64,000 nt of DNA, taken from the NCBI GenBank assembly GCA_907165135.1, contig OU015566.1:436501-500500 (forward strand), read 5' to 3'. Positions 44,701 through 55,284 of the stretch are shown piece by piece. This DNA comes from Oikopleura dioica. Its lineage: Eukaryota > Chordata > Appendicularia > Copelata > Oikopleuridae. Both the position numbers and the translations under genes were made by a program. Numbering within the stretch: position 1 is the first letter of the stretch; every line of letters starts with the position of its first letter. Under the pieces are notes generated by a model. It was not told the DNA's origin, searched no databases, and saw nothing but the letters and a program-made list of their open reading frames with translations.

Positions 44701-47700
44701 CCGCTCCCTCCCTGCTCCCTCACCCAGAACAAAGGGAGCTTTCTCGCAAAAAATCCGTGTTCATGCTCCCTCCCTGCTCCCAAAAAGGGGAGCTCCAAAT
44801 TTTGCTCACTTCTTTAAGTTTATCATTTTATAAAGTAAACTTTAAGTGACAACATCATCGTTGTTAAGTTATCATATAGCGATGATAAAAAACGTATAAA
44901 TAGGCAGTACTTTCAATGATAGAGGTTGACTTCAATGTTTTACTATTTGCGAATCTTCAGAATCAAAGATAAATTCATTCTATGGAATTTAAAAAACCAA
45001 ATCAATGTTAAATTTTGACAACTTATTTATATTTAATTTCTGAAGAAACATTTGAAAATCAAACAAATCAAATAACGTCTCTTCTAATTTAAATCTGCGC
45101 AAACGCTGTATCTTTATTTATAATTATGCTAATAATCTGAGAAAAATACATTATTCTGAAATTTTTAAAATCAAACTAGATGTATTTTTGATTATTTATT
45201 TATATAAAACTTTAAACGTTTTTGAAAATGTCGTATCAATAAAACGTCTTTTTTTTTTAAATGCTATAAAGTAAGCGTGTCCCATTTTTGGTGCGCATAT
45301 AAGATTCTAGACTAAAAATTGTTGATTTTTAAAATTTTTTTTAATGAGAAACTTGTGCCCCTGCTCACTCCGTGCTATCAAAAAAGGGAGCTTCCAGTGG
45401 GAGCTCCCAATTTTGCTCCCAAAAATTTCGAACTCTGCCTGAAATATCTCTTTTTTACCTTTAAAAACTTTTAAAAATCGAGAATAGAGTCTATTCAATA
45501 GACATGCTCAAATCTATGATCAAAATGAGGTAAAATGATCAGAATCTAATGCAGCTTGAGTACAGTTGAGCACAGGTACATTTTCGAAGATATCAGCTTC
45601 AAAAATATGTACCGAATTTTGGGTGTTCGCATTAGTTATATTTTTAAAAAACTTTACAGAAGAGCTTTTAAGCAACCATTTTGTTGCATCTTATTGCCTG
45701 TTTGAAAATATTAATTTTCTGCGCACCGAAAAATAGGAAACGCTTACTTTATAGTATTTTTCTGAGAAGAGACGTTTTTTTGACTAGATATATTAATTAA
45801 CGTCTCTTTTAATATTTCATATAAATATATAGCCAAAATAACATCTAGTTTGATTTTAATAGTTTCAACAAAATTTATTTTTCTCAGATAATGAGCATAA
45901 TTATTAATTGAGATACCCTTTTTTGGGAGCAGGGAGGGAGCAGGAGCACGGATTTTTTTACGAGGGAGCTCCCTTCTTTTCAGGGTGAGGGAGCAGGGAT
46001 TTTCTACCAGATTTCGAACTCTGTTTCGACCACTGTTTCTACGCTTTTTCCGGCTAAAAGCAAAAAAACTACCAAATAGCTCTGGATGTTTGATGGTTGA
46101 GGCAAGATCATCATCATCCAACTCATTGAAGACGAGCACTTGTGGTCGCCAGGATTTCGTGTGGCTTGACAGATGCTCGTTTAGTTGACACATTGCGCTA
46201 ATAGCTTATCAATGGTTGAAAATTTTACATAATGAAAATAACAAACTGTTTTAAAAAGCCCGAAAGATTGATGATGATTCTATTCTATCGACCATTGTCC
46301 TACGGTTGTGTACATTCCAGTGATTGAATCTCCCCACTCTTTTTTGCCACCAAAAACATTGACGCAAATGAAAATCGCACATGCAAGAAGCAAAATTATG
46401 AATGCGGCAGCCACATTCGTTATAAACATCAGAATCAAACAGCAAATACAGCCGACCAGAGAAATTGTCCAATGATAAAACTGAATAACAAGGTGAATAA
46501 GGCTCTCGAAAAAAGGTTTCCCTAAGGGTGACATGGCTTTTTAAAGTGGGGTTAGGAGGTTTCAAAAATTCAAGATGCTTTATGTTTATCAAGACCAATT
46601 TTTTTATGGTAAAATATTATTTGTTTTTGTAATAAGCAATTAAATTGGTACAAAAATACAAAAATTCTTAATAACAATGTATTTTCTGCGGATATCTATT
46701 CTGGAGAGACGTTTTTGCATCTCAAAAATAATCGTATGTTTCCTTTCAATATTTTTTGTTTAATGTGATAAGTCTTAACCTTTTTTGACCTTTATTGTTA
46801 TGGTCCATAAGTTATGGACCATAACTTATGATAACAACAACGAGAGTCGAGTCTCGAGCCAAGCTCGCAGAATCCGAAGCTGAGAGGCGAGCGCGAGCAC
46901 CAACTGCGAAGCGCGAGCTCATCAGTCAACTCGGAACTACAGCTCAGAATCAAAGTCGTGCTCGAAGTGAGACTTGCGAGCGAGTGCCCCTATAAAAGTA
47001 CCTGACCATGCCCATTTTCGCTCACTCTGGCCTTGCCCCAGAATCACAAATAAACACTCTTTTACGTCAAATTTAAAAGTAGTATGCTCACTTAGCAGGA
47101 ACTTAGCATATTACAACATTATAACAATGAAAAAAATGGAATTAGTGGAGCTAGCTCACATTCAGTTGAATCCGTCATTTTCAGGAGGAGTGGGAGTTGA
47201 ATGAGAGGGGTTAACCGAGGCTTTATCTGAATCAACGCCGAAACGCACAGCGACCAATTAATTTGTACAACGCTCTTCAATACCATTTCAATACATTTGG
47301 AAGTTTGCAAATTTACTCATATTAATGTTTTGATATCGGTATAATATAGGAATGAAATTGAAGCTTAGCGTCTGAGAATTATTCGTGCAAATCATTTATA
47401 CAGTGAGCTAATCAGTTTCATTGTTTAAAAGGGGTAAAAGGGGCATACCAATTAATTGGGATGATCTGCGTTCGACGTTGAAAATTTTTTATGCGTACCG
47501 GTGGTTTTAAAGCACCTCGATTTAATTTAAGGTGAGATGGGTTGGTTTAAAATCACCTCGAGATTTATCGAAGTCTGGTTAGGTGGGGTGCTTTTAGAAG
47601 AAATATTGAAAGAGCAAGATTGTGCAAAGGTGAGGTGATTGAGGTGGGGTTTTGTAAAATCTGGTCTGAAATTTTTCATTTTTGGTTATCGAGACTACCA

Positions 47701-50700
47701 CTAATACCCTTTCACCTCTTACCTTAAATGTTGGTCGCCACATTGGTAATTTCATCAAACTATTTATCGTTGTTGATAAATTCACAAAGAGGTAGCACAT
47801 AAGGTAGAAAATTGAGATGATCGGATTTATGGCTTCAATTTCACCGATCCATATGCAAGCCAAACATATGAGAACTAAATATTGAATAAATTGAATTTAT
47901 ACTGTAAAAGTCTTTTATTAATAGGCTATCAATGAAAACCTATCATTATAAAAATAACATACATGTTGGAATTATGGCAATAGTTGGCTCGTTTAGTACG
48001 CCACGTCCCCTCGCAAAAATATTGAATTTAGGAATAACATCGTCCTTAGCAATTGCCTGTAAAAGGCGAGGAGCACCAGTAAGCGATTGAAGCCCAGAAC
48101 CAATTGAAGCAAATAATGAACCAATAAGAATTATCCATGGGTGCGGCCAAGCAACAGAAGCATTCATAAGTATCTTTAATTTTAACCAAAAAGTATATTG
48201 AAATTTGTCATACTTGATTTCCGTTTCCGTTGTAAAGTGCGCTTCCAAATTTATCTCGCATTAAAGCTCCATCAGAAATAAGACCAATAAAAAGTGTGCT
48301 TGCTAGGTAAGCGATACCGGTGCTCAAAATAGCTGCAATCGTGCCACGTGGTATAGATTTTGATCCGTTCGCAAGGTCACCTGATCTATTAGATCCTGCC
48401 ATGATTCCTGTGACAGATGGAAAGAAAACTCCAATAAGCACCATGATGTTCGTAAATTCATTTCCAGAAGAAAGAGTTGATGTCACGTATGGAAAAGAAG
48501 TTTCTGTGTTGTTGATATCGATTTCTTCGCATGCATCTTTGTTCTCAAAAATATCTAATAAGAGGTTCATCGTGATTTTATCAGAATCAACAATATAGAA
48601 AACCAAGATTTAAGTATCTTACAATAAAAAGAGGTAAAACTTTGTTTAAGTTTAAGCTCCCTCATTTCTTTACAAAAGCTCAAGACCTTTTTCAGCAATC
48701 GAGAAATTGCTCCCCTGTTTTTTTATTATTGTTTTACCTCAGAAGAAACATGTTTATTGAGGATGACGTTTATCTTATCAGTTTAACTTCAGGGGGTAGA
48801 AACAGCTTTCTCGATTTTGGACCGTAGCTACATAAAAGATAATATCAGATTTATTTATGTTTACAGAATTTCCTCATAAATGCTCCTTAAAAAGGGGTTC
48901 AGCTTCACAAAATGTGAATGAAATTTGTTTCCCTGTTACGTGACTCGAGATATTCGAGCTTGAAAATGTGCAAAAATCGAGAATTTCGGAGAGATTAGTT
49001 GCTTCTGAGCCTAATTACTCAAAAATTTGATGATAAACCAAATTTCGAGGGAGATGTTCCTAGATGTTAAATGTTTCTGTCTAAATATGAAAAGAAAAAT
49101 TGAAAATCAAAGATTTTCTTGTCTGTAGCGCCGGTCAAAAATAACCTATTTTCGAAAAAAGCTGTTTCTACCCCCATAAAGAAAAAATTATTTATCTGTT
49201 GATGAGAAATTTTGTCGCGGAGCCATCGTCCAAAAAGTTCAAGATAGAAAAAAATTCAACTTACTACATAATTTATCTACAAGAATTTGTCGCCTTACCC
49301 AGATTCTCCCGTAGATATTTATGCAAATAAGTAGTAGCAATCTCAGAATTCTGTAGCAATGAAAAATTTGTATATCTTTTTTTGAAAGAGACGCTACATT
49401 TTTCGACAGAATAAACGTCTTTTTTCCGGTTTATTCAATGGTCGTTGTGATTTTAAGATCTCCAATTATTAATAAATAACCGCGTTAAACGCTTGAGCGG
49501 AGCGAGCAATTGAGCGAATAGTCCAAAAAGAGCCGTGAGCTTATCAAGCGGAATTTGAGCGAGCGGACTCTAAGCAGTTTCTCTCAAAAAACATTTTTTC
49601 AAATTTTTTGTAAAGTTTCGACTAGCGTCGGAGATAAATTTCCCAAATGCAGTTGAAAAAATCGAAAGATTAGATAGAAAAGTGTTTTTTACCAATTGTT
49701 TCGCTCGGTCGCCGCTTTCTCACGCTCAAGTACCGCTCACCGGTCAATAAAAATTTGAGCCCTGAGAATATGATAGAGAACCTTTCCTTGTATTATTTCA
49801 TTGCGACGAAGGTGAGCAACCCAAGCATCATCTTTGCAAATCCACTGATGCTGATGATCATCTTTATGACGATCAGGGAACTCAATAAATTCGAATTTAT
49901 CACATTGAATCACATTTTCAGTTTCATTTCTTCGATCTTGAAAATATAATATTAGCTTAATTTAGCTTCTGATTTACCTGTAAGAAGCTCTGGAATATTA
50001 ATACGCCCATTGTGTATTCTGTAATGCTTAGGTTGCCAATTCCAGTTTTCTTCGGAATAAACATCAGCAGATATTTTTCGAGAGAGACCAGGAACTCCAT
50101 GTCTATTCCAAACAGGTGCAGCAAGAAGGGATTCGTATCGACAACCAGCATAAGGGGCTAAGAAAAGAGTTCCTAAATGTCATAAGCTATTCAAAAATAA
50201 TAGCAGAATAAGAAAGAAACGATCGATCACAAATAAGGCTGATTATGCGAAGCAAAATACAATGAATTTTACTAACGTTTAACGAACTCTCCTTCGGGAT
50301 CAAAATTAACCAAATTGTGAACATCATTATCGGCTTGACAGAAATTCTTAAAAATTTCAGTAGGAGTCTTGCATTTCCACTGATTTTGGTCATAGACGCA
50401 TTTTGCCTGATAGAAATGAGTATCATTGCGGCCATTGACTGTTGTTCTTGGTAAGCAAAAATCGTTGGTATCAACATCGGCGCAGTCATTTTCTTTATTA
50501 TAAAAGTCAGTTTCCACAAATTTAGGCATTTCTTCAAGAAATTTGAAGCACAAACCATCACGAGGTCTCTGAAAATCTTTGAATAGAAAAATCAATGCAG
50601 AAAGATTTTTAATCTGACCTTTGCAACAGTATCTCCAATCATACACATTATGGTATTCATATTTGGGCCAGATGCGGATGAGAAAAATCCAATAAATAGG

Positions 50701-52867
50701 GCAAGAGTTGACACAATAACGCAGATCAAAACTGGAAATGCTAGCTTGTTGATATATTTCATCCCTGCAAGCACCACAAGAGCCATGCAAATAAGAAGGA
50801 TCGTTCCCAAAACTCGGAAATTATCGTACATGCCAGAAATACCAAAGGAGGATCCAAGGAAGGACTCACCGTCGATGTCAAATATTCGAAGGACGCCCAT
50901 GTAGAGTGTCACAATTTCGATGGAACCTGAATTTGCAGGATGAATGAAATAGTTTTCTTAGGAGTTTTCAGCGCCACACCAAAGTACGCCAATGTCGCGG
51001 TGCAGGGCCTCTTTGCCCTTGATTGTTTTCAATTTTTCACGGACAAAAATATAAAAAGTGAATCAAAATAGACGAAATTCGGATACTGCTGAGATCCAGG
51101 AGGATCAAATAGTACGATTAAGCCCTTCCAATAAATGAATAGTTGCACTGTAACAGGGTGTCGGGCGGCGACGGTACAAATATGACTGGTATAGCAGTTA
51201 GCGGGACGGAACTGGGCACCGATACTTCTTGCCCTGTTTCGCACCCCGGGTATAGCTGAGGTGGAGCTCTATCCAAAAGTGAATTTTATAATGGGTAAAA
51301 ATTGTTTATCAAAAAGATTATGATTTTTTACCGGCAGGACGAAAAATTTGTACCCGCGGTATAAATTCTACTTTTGCACCGCGGCCGCCCGCCTCTCTGT
51401 AGCACGATTCTCGGAGATTGCGGGCGACTACGTTTGTAATCGGTTCTAAGAACCGGATAAGTATATAAAATAATAATGAGCTCTATTTAATAAAAAGCTT
51501 TAAAACGGGTGTAGAGCGGCTACGTAACAAATACCAGTAGTAGTTAAAATTGTTACGGCGTTACTAAAACTCAAAATAAAAATCATTCAACGAGTGTGCG
51601 TTTCGCGCTTGAATTGAAGAAAACTAGTTTTGGTTTACCTTATTGCGTATTCTGTCAAAAATAATAAAGATTACGAAATTGAAAATAATTTTTATTGCGA
51701 AAAAAATCTAAATTTTTGTAACGGCGTTAAAAAATTGTAAAGGCGTTACAAATTTGTAACGTAGCCGGCCGTCCCCCTGAAAACTCATACAGTTAAACTA
51801 AAAAACTTCTTAGCAGATAAGAACTATTATTAATAGTCTATTTACTTTCATAAGAGACGCTGTAAGAGGCTGATAAATCGTCTCTTCCGACAGATACATA
51901 AGACAGAATAAAAGGCGCATTCCAGCCCCGTTCCTTGATTTTTAATTTTAAGGGGCTTGACAGAGGCCTGGAACTCTAAATTGATCAATCTCAGTTACGT
52001 CCCCAACCCCGCCCACACCCGTTGATATTAAAATTTGAATTATCCTTGTTTTGTTCTTAATTATGGTTTTTATAAGACGTCGTTAAATATCTTTAACAAC
52101 TTGTTTCTCTTGAGTAAAAACAGTTGTAAAAGAGTTTTTACAGTGAAATTAACGATTTTTAGTTTTTCATTTTTTCCCTCTGATGGATGAGGATGGATCC
52201 GGATGAGGTTTTTACGACGATAAAAATGATTAGTGATCACCAAGGATCAATTTTGTGCATAAAATCCCTAATCTAAATCGGCTTTGAGAAAAATCGCATT
52301 TTGACCTCAGGTGACCTCAGGTGACCTTTGATGACCCCAAGTCACATGTTAAAACGATCAGTGGAACTTAGGCTTTCCATCGATGTATCATTCATCATTA
52401 TAAGAGCATGATATAAAAATCGATTTTCCCACTGTGCACCCCCTACGCATTACCCAAAAACGGGTCGATATGTTCTTTGACTTACCAATTATCATTCCAG
52501 CAGCAGCGATTGTGATTCCACAGTAGAACATAAGTCCAACGGCGGCACCCCAGCCGGGACCGAGTGATCTCGAAATCATGTAGTAGCTTCCACCTGCTGG
52601 GACTTTTCCGTTTGTAGCAATAGCGCTCATTGAAATCGATGTGAGCATTGTCGTCAAGCAAAAAAAAGAAATCATCCCAAAGCATTCCCAAATACCAGCA
52701 AGGCCAACCATCCAGGGCAGACGAATGAACAGAAGAACACCAAAAATATTTTGAACACAAGGCAGATACACTCCCATCATCGTACCGAGCTTAGACGATT
52801 TTTCATCTTTTTCATTTTTCTCGATTTCGCCGAGACTTGGCGTGAAGCTGGTATAACTTCCAACTTG
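38787..52867 (-). CDS. K-Cl cotransporter (KCC type, SLC12 family), 14 exons, 5' end missing
   Basis: Exons 52486-52867, 50619-50926, 50277-50568, 49978-50157, 48214-48554, 47963-48173, 47723-47874, 46314-46480, 46073-46197, 44407-44567, about 43594-43712, 43172-43458, 39044-39219 and 38787-38999 give about 1,037 residues. Family marks: [19 protein letters not shown] (TM1), [44 protein letters not shown] and [13 protein letters not shown]. The C-terminal domain has [12 protein letters not shown] and ends KEVITAFN (vertebrate KCCs end EVITIYS). A Cys-rich loop with NDT sites lies between TM5 and TM6, as in KCCs rather than NKCCs. It should carry K and Cl together out of the cell. The N-terminal exon upstream of 52867 was not found. 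The junction after 43594 is weak. The last-but-two intron (39220-43171) is swollen by a Penelope-like element and a palindrome. Confidence 0.88.
39289..39668. mobile_element. hAT-like MITE with 8-bp target duplication
   Basis: TTTTATTG at 39281-39288 and 39669-39676 flanks ends GGGAGTCACTTAATAGCGCC and, inverted, GGGGGGTACTGAATAGCGCC. An 8-bp duplication is the hAT signature. It interrupts the left arm of the Penelope-like element: the intact right arm reads through the same bases (CATTTTATTGTGTTGAACG, inverted). Confidence 0.8.
39923..40980 (-). pseudogene. Penelope-type RT / GIY-YIG endonuclease fragment
   Basis: A first frame (40654-40980) has [14 protein letters not shown] and RFMDDLLH, the last palm motifs of a reverse transcriptase with MDD for the usual VDD or ADD, then LKFLDFKL. 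The frame then shifts, and 39923-40681 carries [20 protein letters not shown], a GIY-YIG nuclease with the C..C knuckle before it. The order RT then GIY-YIG is specific to Penelope-like elements. The N-terminal half of the RT is missing and the frames are out of register, so it is dead. Confidence 0.75.
41165..41239 (+). ncRNA. hammerhead-ribozyme-like motif in the Penelope arm
   Basis: The order is GTT, CTGATGA, a stem (AGAGC TTT GCTC), GAAAA, then CGTT ... AACG and TC followed by AAC. This has the hammerhead core (CUGAUGA, stem II, GAAA) with possible stems I (GUU/AAC, 3 bp) and III (CGUU/AACG) and a GUC cleavage site. One extra A after CUGAUGA and one in GAAA make it imperfect. Hammerheads are known in Penelope-like arms. 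The same bases occur inverted in the left arm. Confidence 0.45.
41376..43013. mobile_element. 1.6-kb palindromic element
   Basis: Outer ends TTCAACTTTCGTAGCGACTA and the inverse (41376, 43013) are followed by long inner arms at 41965-42125 and 42715-42870 (AGAGTAGGGTCGGCCCTTTT, GATGACCGCGGACGACTCT, AAGATCAACAATGGTAC). An asymmetric left part (41650-41800) is rich in GAGCGAGCAGCGAGCGCAG. The centre carries the tandem array listed separately. It lies in the KCC intron. Confidence 0.7.
42387..42612. repeat. 56-bp tandem repeat, about four units
   Basis: The unit runs GGGCCGTCAAGCCCCTTAAA, then ATTAAAAATCAAGGAA, then GGGGCTGAGACGGCCCGAA. Neighbouring units differ at one or two bases. Single inverted cognates of the unit with its flank (GGTGTGGGTGGGGTTGGGGAC) lie at 51920-52025 and 59816-59935. 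Confidence 0.85.
44698..45250 (+). mobile_element. SINE-like element, GGGAGCTCCC / CTCCCTGCTCCC head
   Basis: The head has CTCCCTCCCTGCTCCC and GGGAGCTTTC. The tail follows with the block TTTTTAAAATCAAACTAGATG (45163) and AACGTCTTTT. An AACGTCTCTTCT arm at 45075 suggests two tails side by side. It lies in a KCC intron. Confidence 0.55.
45340..45437 (-). mobile_element. SINE-like head, GGGAGCTCCC
   Basis: On the minus strand: GAGTTCGAAATTTTTGGGAG, CAAAATTGGGAGCTCCC, then GGAAGCTCCC. It matches heads at 35674 and 56847. Confidence 0.6.
45765..46022 (-). mobile_element. SINE-like element, complete, CTCCC head
   Basis: The best complete copy. On the minus strand: GAGTTCGAAATCTGG, a CTGCTCCCT/GGGAGCTCCC head, then ATTATGCTCATTATCTGAG. 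The constant block ATTAAAATCAAACTAGATG and the hairpin AAAGAGACGTTAATTAATATA...TCAAAAAAACGTCTCTTCTC close it. It starts about 50 bp inside the intron next to KCC exon 46073-46197. Confidence 0.7.
47233..47515. mobile_element. TIR element with ACCAATTAATTGG, copy 2
   Basis: Ends AACGCCGAAACGCA and TGCGTTCGACGTT; CGACCAATTAATTTG and TACCAATTAATTGGGA lie just inside. It is shorter than the 22097-22566 cognate, and inverted relative to it. It lies in a KCC intron. Confidence 0.65.
48560..49970. other. KCC intron: repeats, no exon seen
   Basis: 49295-49440 is a SINE-like copy (GTAGTAGCAATCTC head; AAGAGACGCTACATTTTTCGACAG...AACGTCTTTTTT). 49495-49740 has GAGCGGAGCGAGC-type motifs facing GCTCGGTCGCCGCTTTCTCACGCTC, another element with its own motif. 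Confidence 0.5.
50930..52480. repeat. KCC intron 1: three repeat families
   Basis: 51506-51778 has ends GGTGTAGAGCGGCTACGTAA / TTGTAACGTAGCCGGCC and internal TTACGGCGTTAC / GTAACGGCGTTA palindromes; a relic of it is at 17555-17600. 51784-51910 is a SINE-like tail (CAGTTAAACTAAA, AAGAGACGCTGTAAGAGG...ATCGTCTCTTCCGACAGAT). 51920-52070 is the cognate of the 42387 repeat unit. Confidence 0.55.
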
Positions 52868-53258
52868 CTGAGAAAATTTTAGTTTTTTGTCTCCTCCAAA
52901 AAGTGTTTTTTCTTTTTTGGGATATATAATCCTGATAAGTAAAAATAATGTTTGACATTGTCAACATCTCCGAGAATAACGGGGGTACTGAAGTGTGCCG
53001 CCCTGCGCCACCCAGCGTCGCCCGGTCCGAAACCATCGTGCTCAACAGATTTATAACAGATTTTATGCCAAAATCTGAGTTTGGTTGAGAATTACTGGCA
53101 CCCTAAATTATGCGTTCCAACACCCCTAGCCCGCACTTTTTTAATTTTTTCTTCTCGAAGTAGCAAAAGTGAGTGCTGCGTTTCCGCACCCTTAACCCGC
53201 TCTTTGGGGTGCAGAAACTCCTCACACAACTGTCATATAATTAATAACTAGTATTTAA

Positions 53259-54009
53259 GGGACGCCGCCGACCGAGCCCCGCGCGCGCTTCTCGCTCTTT
53301 TCACTCTCACTCTTCAGCTGGTTTAATTCTTTCGATTATCGTGATTTTTCGTACACGAAAATCATATTTTTATGCTCTTTCATCTCCATTTCTTAAAATT
53401 TTCATAGCTTATTGCAACGCCGAGTTAGGGCGAAAACATTGGCGCTCGTTTTCAAGTGTACATAAGTACTCGAATTATTCGGATTGGCACTTCGAGACTG
53501 CCCTCATTGAAAAGCCCGTGCGTTCTTGCATAAGGCCTACTTATTGAGATTTCCCGGAATAGTTTACTTATCCGATTATCGTGGGATAAATGCGGGTTAC
53601 CTGGAGCGCTCGGCGTGAAACACGGGCATTTTACACTGTTGGCGCGGGATTCCGCTGCGCTGGTCAGAACAACCTTTAATTACCGCCTGATTACGAGAGC
53701 TGCATTAATTATAATCAAATCTCAATAAGTAGGCCTTATGCAAGAAGGCACGGGCTTTTCAATGAAAGCAGTTTCGAAGTGTCAATCCAAATAATTCGAG
53801 TACTTATGTACACTTGAAAACGAGCGCCAATGTTTTCGCCCTAACTCGGCGTTGCAATAAGCTATGAAAATTTTAACAAATAGAGATGAAAGAGCATAAA
53901 AATATTAGTTCGTGTACAAAAAATCACGATTATCGAAAAATTAAACGAGCTGAAGAGTGAGAGTGAAAAAGAGCGAGTAGCGCGCGCGGAGCTCGGTCGG
54001 CGGGGTCCC
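53259..54009. mobile_element. TTAA-flanked long-palindrome MITE (751 bp)
   Basis: TTAA at 53255-53258 and 54010-54013 borders GGGACGCCGCCGACCGAGC and its inverse. The arms are about 290 bp each with about 95% identity by eye, round a 165-bp loop, so it could form a very long hairpin RNA. The end GGGAC is shared with the unrelated-looking 17757-18484 element. Confidence 0.82.
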
Positions 54010-54499
54010 TTAAACGAAAACCCGACAATTTTGAAAATAAGGAATCATCGTCCGAAAGTATATTTTTTGGAAAAAAAATTGAGAATGCTTGATTGGAATA
54101 TTTTAATCTTTGGCTATGGAGTCTCTTGTTGCTCAAAAGGATTTGATCAGCTTTAAATTGAAAATTTACATTTTTTTTACTGAAAGTCTCTGAATATTCT
54201 TTTAATGATTATTCGAAAATCCCAACGAAAAAGATTAAATAGGGCCACAGTCTACTCAATGTAAAATACACAACAAAAATTGTCGCTTAACCAAGTCCGC
54301 CCGTTTTGTGAGCGCAAAAATCGTTATTTGTAATCAAACTCAATTCAAATTGTTTTAATAACGTTCAAAAGAAAAATATTTTGAAATAAAACTGTCTGTT
54401 TCACAGATAATATTTAAGAATTATCATTTATTTTAAAATTTTCGAGAGGTGGCTGCACGAGTCAGCGAAAAGCCTGATTCGCGAATTTTGTTTTTTTCA

Positions 54500-54665
54500 A
54501 CAATCAGAATCGACAGGGGCAACCGGGAGAATAATTCTGTGCACTGAACTATTCTGTGAAAAACAGAATTATTCTCACGATAACACCCCCCTTTCCGGGA
54601 GAATAATTCTGTGAAAAAAAAAGAATAGTTCTGTCCACAGAATTATTCTCCCGCCCAGCCAATCG
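54500..54665. repeat. cluster of GAGAATAATTCTGTG palindromes
   Basis: GGGAGAATAATTCTGTG, CACAGAATTATTCTCCC and variants occur six times in 150 bp with a GGGCAACCGGGAG / CTCCCGCCCAGCC border. It resembles in layout the CGAATAATTCG and AAAGAATCATTCTTT elements. Confidence 0.6.
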
Positions 54666-55284
54666 ACAGTTCGCCGAAAAAAAATGGAACAATTTTCCAA
54701 TCAGACTCTGATTAAGCAAAATTATTGGCAAAATTTTGTTCTAAAGCATTTTTTCTTCCCTTCCTGGTTCTACGCGAGCCATTTGGAGAAAATTCCAAAA
54801 CTAAAATAGTATTAAAGTATTAATGAATATTTGTATTTCAGGAAAACAGGTTCTAGAGATCATTCCCAGAGATATGAGAGACGCTCTGATTAAATCTTCA
54901 ATGATTTTAATAAGAGGAATTTTTCCTCATGAAACCCCGAAGACGAATTATAGCCGAACAATTCAAATTGGAAGCTCATTTTGGATTTTCCAATCAAAAT
55001 TTTCTTTTAATTTTAATTTTTCATTCTGTGGTTAGGGTTTGTTGCATAGTTGGAAAAAGCACGTGCGCGTGCGTGCGTGTTTTGCGCACGAGACCGCATT
55101 CGCACGCGAGTTTTTCGAACACTCGCGCAATTAGAAAAAAAAGGGTTTTTAATTCGAAACTTTGAGTTTTTGGCCTTCCTCAAAGGATCTCAACAGAGAA
55201 AAATAATTTTTTGTTGTTTTCAAAGCCTTGACTTGTTATTATGGAAACAAAGTCAAAATAAATAAGTGCTCATACGAAAAAATA

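Noticed and set aside
48208-48606. KCC exon starting at 48606 or at the ATG at 48572
   Set aside because: An in-frame stop lies upstream and no acceptor fits; the acceptor at 48555-48556 keeps phase with the previous exon.
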